Assembly: GCA_946482355.1 (NCBI GenBank)
Contig: CAMLRE010000038.1
Location: forward strand, 1-9,936
Direction: 5' to 3'
Length of the DNA stretch: 9,936 bases
DNA from: an uncultured Bdellovibrio sp.
GTDB lineage: Bacteria; Bdellovibrionota; Bdellovibrionia; Bdellovibrionales; Bdellovibrionaceae
The notes under the pieces are model-generated. The model was not told the DNA's origin and searched no databases. It saw only the letters and a program-made list of their open reading frames with translations. This document shows, piece by piece, positions 6,683-9,936 of the stretch (positions are counted from its first letter, which is position 1; the number at the start of each line of letters is the position of its first letter). Both the position numbers and the translations under genes were made by a program.

Positions 6683-7566
6683 TGGCGCAATCAAATTTAA
6701 AAGCTTGGGTTTTAGCGGCCCGCCCGAAAACCTTATCAGCAGCGGTTGTGCCGGTGATTGCAACAATTGGTTTAGTACAAAGCCTGCATGTGCCGATTCA
6801 GTGGTGGATTATTGTTTGTGCGCTACTTTCAAGTTTTTGTATTCAGATCGGTACTAACTTCGTTAACGATGCGATGGACTTTAAAAAAGGTGCTGACAAT
6901 GAAAAACGTGTTGGACCAATGCGTGTAACTCAGCAAAAGATTTTTACTTTTAAACAAGTGATGTGGATGGCGACAGGATTTTTTGCATTGGCAATGATCT
7001 TAGGTATTCCGTTAGTGATTCACGGTGGAATGCCGATTGTTATTATTGGCGTGTTGTCGGTATTAATGGGTTATGCGTACACATCAGGGCCAATGCCTTT
7101 AGCTTATTACGGCTTAGGTGACTTATTTGTTATTATCTTTTTTGGTTTAGTGGCCGTCGGTGGATTATTTTATTTATTAACTGGCACCTATACACTGGAT
7201 GCGGCCGTGCTTGGATTGCAGGTTGGTTTTTTAAGTACGATTTTAATTGCGATTAATAATCTTCGCGATATTCACACAGATAAAGAAGTGAATAAAAAAA
7301 CTTTAGCCGTGCGCTTAGGTGTAACTGGTGCAAAAGTTTGGATTATCTTTTTAATCGTGGCGCCGTTTTTAATGGGCTATTACTGGTTAAACCAACAAAA
7401 ATACTGGCTTTATATTTTGCCGACACTTTCTTTACCGTTGGGTCTTTCTGTAATTAAAAAAATTCTTAATACTGAACCATCGGCTGAATACAATAGATTC
7501 TTAGCTAGATCTGCTGGTTACGGAATGATTTTTAGTATCGGATTTTTAATCGGGTCATTGATTTAA
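6682..7566 (+). CDS. menA: 1,4-dihydroxy-2-naphthoate polyprenyltransferase MenA
   Basis: MenA is an integral inner-membrane UbiA-superfamily enzyme that attaches a polyprenyl chain to 1,4-dihydroxy-2-naphthoate, giving demethylmenaquinone. The 294-residue length is normal. The N-terminal ARPKTLSAAVVPV (13-25) is typical of MenA. The first Asp-rich motif is NDAMDFKKGAD (62-72; Asp63, Asp66, Asp72) and the second is NNLRDIHTDKE (192-202; Asp196, Asp200); these bind the prenyl diphosphate through Mg2+. SGPMPLAYYGLGD (135-147) is another recognisable UbiA/MenA segment, and hydrophobic helices fill the rest, in line with about nine membrane passes. The start overlaps the preceding stop by one base and has GGAG (6673-6676) at suitable spacing. 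The end overlaps the next start by one base (TAATG at 7564-7568), so expression should be coupled to the fused MenC-MenE. The related UbiA of ubiquinone synthesis is excluded by the N-terminal motif and the men neighbours. Confidence 0.95.
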   Translation: MAQSNLKAWVLAARPKTLSAAVVPVIATIGLVQSLHVPIQWWIIVCALLSSFCIQIGTNFVNDAMDFKKGADNEKRVGPMRVTQQKIFTFKQVMWMATGFFALAMILGIPLVIHGGMPIVIIGVLSVLMGYAYTSGPMPLAYYGLGDLFVIIFFGLVAVGGLFYLLTGTYTLDAAVLGLQVGFLSTILIAINNLRDIHTDKEVNKKTLAVRLGVTGAKVWIIFLIVAPFLMGYYWLNQQKYWLYILPTLSLPLGLSVIKKILNTEPSAEYNRFLARSAGYGMIFSIGFLIGSLI

Positions 7567-9578
7567 TGAAGCATAACGGTAAGTCACTGCAAGTTTGGGT
7601 TCATTACTACGCGCTAAAACGCAAAGTAAAACCTAATGCCGTGACCGCCGGTGAATCACAGCGTGGTGCTTTAATTAAAATTCAAGACATTGATGGCAAC
7701 GAAGGTTTTTCTGATCTTTGCCCTTGGCCCAACTTTGGTGATCAAACTTTAGATGAAGAATTAGCGTCGCAAGGGCCCTTGTACCAACGAGCGGTTGATT
7801 TAGCACTATTAGATCTCGAAGCGCGTAAGAACAAAAAAATATTAGTAACCGCAGAACCTATTAAAAATAATATTCTTATTTCTGATTTTCGTGATTTAAA
7901 AGGTGATTTTGATTTTTCAAAGGTCACTGTAAAAATCAAAGGTAATGAACACGTTTACGATTTTGCAAAGTTCTTAGTTGAAAACATTGCGCGTTTTAAA
8001 AATATCCGTATTGATTTTAATAACTGCATCAGTGAATTTTTGTTTTCAGAATTTATTCATCTTTTAAGCGAAGAAGTTTTAAAAAAAATCGAATACATCG
8101 AAGACCCTTTTTTCTTTCACCGTGACCAATGGAGTCAGTTTTCAGCTAAAGTAAAATTGATGTTAGACTGGAAACAGGCTGAAGAACAAAACTGGCACTT
8201 TCGCGTGTGGAAACCGTCACGCGAAGATAAAATGCCAGCTCAGGATTTTTCAATCACTTCATCAATGGAACATCCGGTAGGTCTTGCGCACGGACTGCAT
8301 TTTGCGCAAATGTACCCGCAAAAAACGCATGGCTTTTTAACACTATCACACTATGAAGAAAATGAGTTTAGTCGGGCCTTTAAAGTTGAAGGCGATCAAT
8401 TAACTTATCAGGCTGATGGTTATGGTATTGGTTTTACAACTTTATTAAATAAACTAAATTGGATTCCGGCCCTTGATGGTGATAATTTTATTCTTTCAAA
8501 TCACCGCGCAAGCTCGCTAGAGAAAAAAGATCTCTTTCAAATAAAAAAACAATTCACCGAAAAAATCGCAGCCCGTGATTACGTGTTAATTCCAAGCAGT
8601 GGTTCAACGCAAAGCTCGCAAGAGTCAGTAAAAGTGATTGCGTTAACTGAGCAAGCGTTAATTAATTCAGCCAAACGGGTTAATAAAGAATTTGATGGTA
8701 ATGAAAGTTCAGTGTGGGGCTGCGTGCTTCCGCTCTTTCATGTAGGTGGTTTAGGTATTTTACTGCGGGCTCACGCAGTCGGGGCTACAACTTATTACAC
8801 ATCTTGGGAAAAATTTTCTCCTGAATGGCTCCATGAAAACAAAGTAACTCACTTGTCTCTGGTGCCCACGCAGATTTATGAAATTGTTGAAAAAAAATGG
8901 GATGCGCCAGCTTACTTACAAACGGTATTTGTTGGTGGAGCGGCGCTAGATTTAGTTTTAGCCGAGCAAGCTGAGGCTTTAGGGTGGCCGTTAGTTCAAA
9001 CTTTCGGAATGACAGAAACAGCTTCGATGATCGCGGTGAAAAAAAATATTCATGACGAATACTTTGAAGCCTTGCCGGGTGTAGAAATCGGATCAGAGAA
9101 TGGCCGCTTAAAAATCAAATCAGATTCAAACGCCAGCTATATTTTAAAATTAAATTTACAAACCCAAGAGTTAATCAGTGAAAAACTTTCGCCCTGGGTT
9201 TTAACCAATGACCAAGTTGAAATTTCGCAAAACAAATTTAAATTTTTACAACGTGAATCAGATTTCGTAAAAGTTAAAGGCGAAGGTGTCTCGTTAAACG
9301 AGCTGCGCCAAGTTCTGCAAAGATCAGTTCATTCTCATCAAGCTACCATCTGCGATTTACCTGATGCCCGTGATGGCGCAAGTTTAGTTCTGGTGGTTTT
9401 AAAAGGCCAAAACCCAGAGCAAATCATTCTTAAGTTTAATGAGCAGGTGCGTCCGTACGAGAAAATCTATAGCTATATCGAGGTTGATGAAATTCCTGTG
9501 ACGGATTTGGGTAAAATCAAATACACTCTATTGAAAGACTCACTAAAGGATCTTTATGTTAAAAAATTACAATCCTAA
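7566..9578 (+). CDS. menC-menE: MenC-MenE fusion: o-succinylbenzoate synthase / o-succinylbenzoate-CoA ligase
   Basis: A 670-residue protein joins two consecutive menaquinone steps: dehydration of SHCHC to o-succinylbenzoate (MenC) and its CoA activation with ATP (MenE). Residues 1 to about 298 are an enolase-superfamily MenC: LCPWPNFGDQTLDEEL (51-66) in the capping part, ALLDLEARKNK (80-90), catalytic K123-x-K125, metal-ligand positions Asp150 (RIDFN), Glu179 (YIEDP) and Asp201 (LMLDW), and Lys216 (WKPS). SSMEHPVGLAHGLH (232-245) matches the conserved MenC segment, and DGYGIG (284-289) its end. The ligase half has P-loop SSGSTQSSQESVK (344-356), LPLFHVGGLG (388-397), FGMTE (480-484), TNDQ with Asp549, RESDFVKVKG (563-572) and the C-terminal Lys650 in DLGK. 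Only about 45 residues separate the MenC end from the P-loop, against roughly 150 residues before it in stand-alone MenE, so part of the N-terminal ligase subdomain is missing. The P-loop lacks the usual G-x-P-K. The start overlaps menA by one base, with only weak Shine-Dalgarno potential, which suggests termination-reinitiation. The frame is unbroken. Confidence 0.92.
   Translation: MKHNGKSLQVWVHYYALKRKVKPNAVTAGESQRGALIKIQDIDGNEGFSDLCPWPNFGDQTLDEELASQGPLYQRAVDLALLDLEARKNKKILVTAEPIKNNILISDFRDLKGDFDFSKVTVKIKGNEHVYDFAKFLVENIARFKNIRIDFNNCISEFLFSEFIHLLSEEVLKKIEYIEDPFFFHRDQWSQFSAKVKLMLDWKQAEEQNWHFRVWKPSREDKMPAQDFSITSSMEHPVGLAHGLHFAQMYPQKTHGFLTLSHYEENEFSRAFKVEGDQLTYQADGYGIGFTTLLNKLNWIPALDGDNFILSNHRASSLEKKDLFQIKKQFTEKIAARDYVLIPSSGSTQSSQESVKVIALTEQALINSAKRVNKEFDGNESSVWGCVLPLFHVGGLGILLRAHAVGATTYYTSWEKFSPEWLHENKVTHLSLVPTQIYEIVEKKWDAPAYLQTVFVGGAALDLVLAEQAEALGWPLVQTFGMTETASMIAVKKNIHDEYFEALPGVEIGSENGRLKIKSDSNASYILKLNLQTQELISEKLSPWVLTNDQVEISQNKFKFLQRESDFVKVKGEGVSLNELRQVLQRSVHSHQATICDLPDARDGASLVLVVLKGQNPEQIILKFNEQVRPYEKIYSYIEVDEIPVTDLGKIKYTLLKDSLKDLYVKKLQS
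9545..9550 (+). promoter_or_regulatory. Ribosome binding site of the ferredoxin gene, inside menC-menE
   Basis: AAAGGA followed by TCTTT and then ATG at 9556: a good match at 5-nt spacing, lying within the last codons of the fused menC-menE. It supports the overlapping start of the downstream gene. Confidence 0.7.
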
Positions 9579-9873
9579 ATTTACTAAAGGCAGCCTTTTT
9601 ATCTGTTCAAAATGCGGTAAGGATTTCTCTGATCCAAAACCAGAACGCGCTGAAAAATTAAAATCTGAATTGCGCGCTGATTTAAAAGAGTTTGATGCTC
9701 ACAAAAAAATTCGTGTAATGACGAGCGGTTGCTTAGGTCTTTGTGAAAAAGACGAACAAACTTTCGCCTACTATCCAAACTACGGTGAAATGGAAATGCT
9801 AACAACATCCGACGATTTCAAAACCGCGAAAAACGATATTTTAAATTTTATTAAAACAAAAGTTCAAAAGTAG
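9556..9873 (+). CDS. Thioredoxin-like [2Fe-2S] ferredoxin domain protein
   Basis: This 105-residue cytoplasmic protein has four cysteines at 17, 20, 59 and 63. The pattern FICSKCGKDF (15-24), a charged helix rich in Lys/Glu (about 30-50), then VMTSGCLGLCEKDEQTFAYY (54-73) matches the small thioredoxin-fold [2Fe-2S] ferredoxins, whose second cysteine pair is C-x3-C in a 'sGClg.C..gp....yp' context; PNYGEMEML (74-82) fits the 'YP.g.wY' end. Many relatives space the first pair by about 10 residues, so the C-x2-C here is somewhat unusual. The ATG is supported by AAAGGA at 9545-9550 and lies 23 bases inside the menC-menE reading frame, so the two are cotranscribed. A role as electron carrier is inferred from the family; the partner is unknown, and a link to quinone metabolism rests only on the operon. 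It ends with TAG at 9871-9873, and no terminator is visible in the remaining 63 bases. Confidence 0.82.
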   Translation: MLKNYNPKFTKGSLFICSKCGKDFSDPKPERAEKLKSELRADLKEFDAHKKIRVMTSGCLGLCEKDEQTFAYYPNYGEMEMLTTSDDFKTAKNDILNFIKTKVQK

Positions 9874-9936
9874 CCGACTGGGCATTTACTAAAAAAATGA
9901 TGGCGTAAAAAATGAAAAAGCTACTAGACGGATAGC

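Noticed and set aside
6512..6857. Overlapping frames on both strands across the small-protein/menA junction
   Set aside because: They cover the start of menA and the cysteine-rich gene in other frames; the TAATG junction and MenA motifs fix the true frames.
9874..9936. Possible new gene (ATG at 9912) or terminator in the right-hand tail
   Set aside because: The ATG opens only seven codons before TAG and has no ribosome binding site; GCTA/TAGC at the very end is only 4 bp. I see nothing supportable in this stretch.
1..9936. CRISPR array, insertion sequence, tRNA/rRNA or defence island
   Set aside because: No spaced direct repeats, transposase motifs, terminal inverted repeats, tRNA-like cloverleaf or nuclease/toxin genes beyond RmuC were seen on either strand.

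Overview
The window reads as a chromosomal segment of a Gram-negative, flagellated bacterium that respires with menaquinone. It is AT-leaning and uses many TTA leucine codons. The mix of FliW, an acyl-Glu-type lipoprotein signal peptide, RmuC and a large MRP-like fused ABC exporter would suit a lower-GC member of the Bdellovibrionota (Bdellovibrio/Pseudobdellovibrio-like). That assignment is a judgement from gene content and codon style, not a proof. No tRNA, rRNA, CRISPR array, insertion sequence or prophage gene is visible; the DNA is densely coding and looks like core chromosome.

Layout. (1) Bases 3-377: the 3' part of fliW, the flagellar assembly factor that antagonises CsrA. (2) Bases 397-4038: a 1213-residue single-chain ABCC/MRP-type transporter (TMD1-NBD1-TMD2-NBD2), separated from fliW by 19 bases that form a small perfect hairpin against the start codon and hold no Shine-Dalgarno. 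(3) Bases 4059-4100: a strong imperfect hairpin whose right arm contains the ribosome binding site of the next gene. (4) Bases 4110-5156: an unrecognised 348-residue lipoprotein. (5) Bases 5161-6342, minus strand: rmuC, convergent with the lipoprotein gene at a distance of four bases. (6) Bases 6343-6430: an 88-base divergent intergenic region. (7) Bases 6431-9873, plus strand: a tight four-gene set comprising a small membrane-anchored six-cysteine protein, menA, a fused menC-menE, and a small four-cysteine thioredoxin-like [2Fe-2S] ferredoxin. The joints are 1-base, 1-base and 23-base overlaps.

How the genes work together. The right-hand set is a partial menaquinone operon. The MenC half makes o-succinylbenzoate, the MenE half activates it with CoA, and MenA prenylates the later naphthoate product in the membrane; menF, menD, menH, menB and the methyltransferase are not in this window. 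The two small cysteine-rich proteins that bracket the pathway enzymes have no assigned role; their tight coupling suggests a link to quinone or redox metabolism, which is inference.

Most notable: the MenC-MenE fusion, whose ligase half has lost about 100 N-terminal residues and carries an atypical P-loop; the hairpin that appears to mask the lipoprotein ribosome binding site; and the two cysteine-rich passengers of the men operon. I see no clear defence system or other wholly new multi-gene machine.
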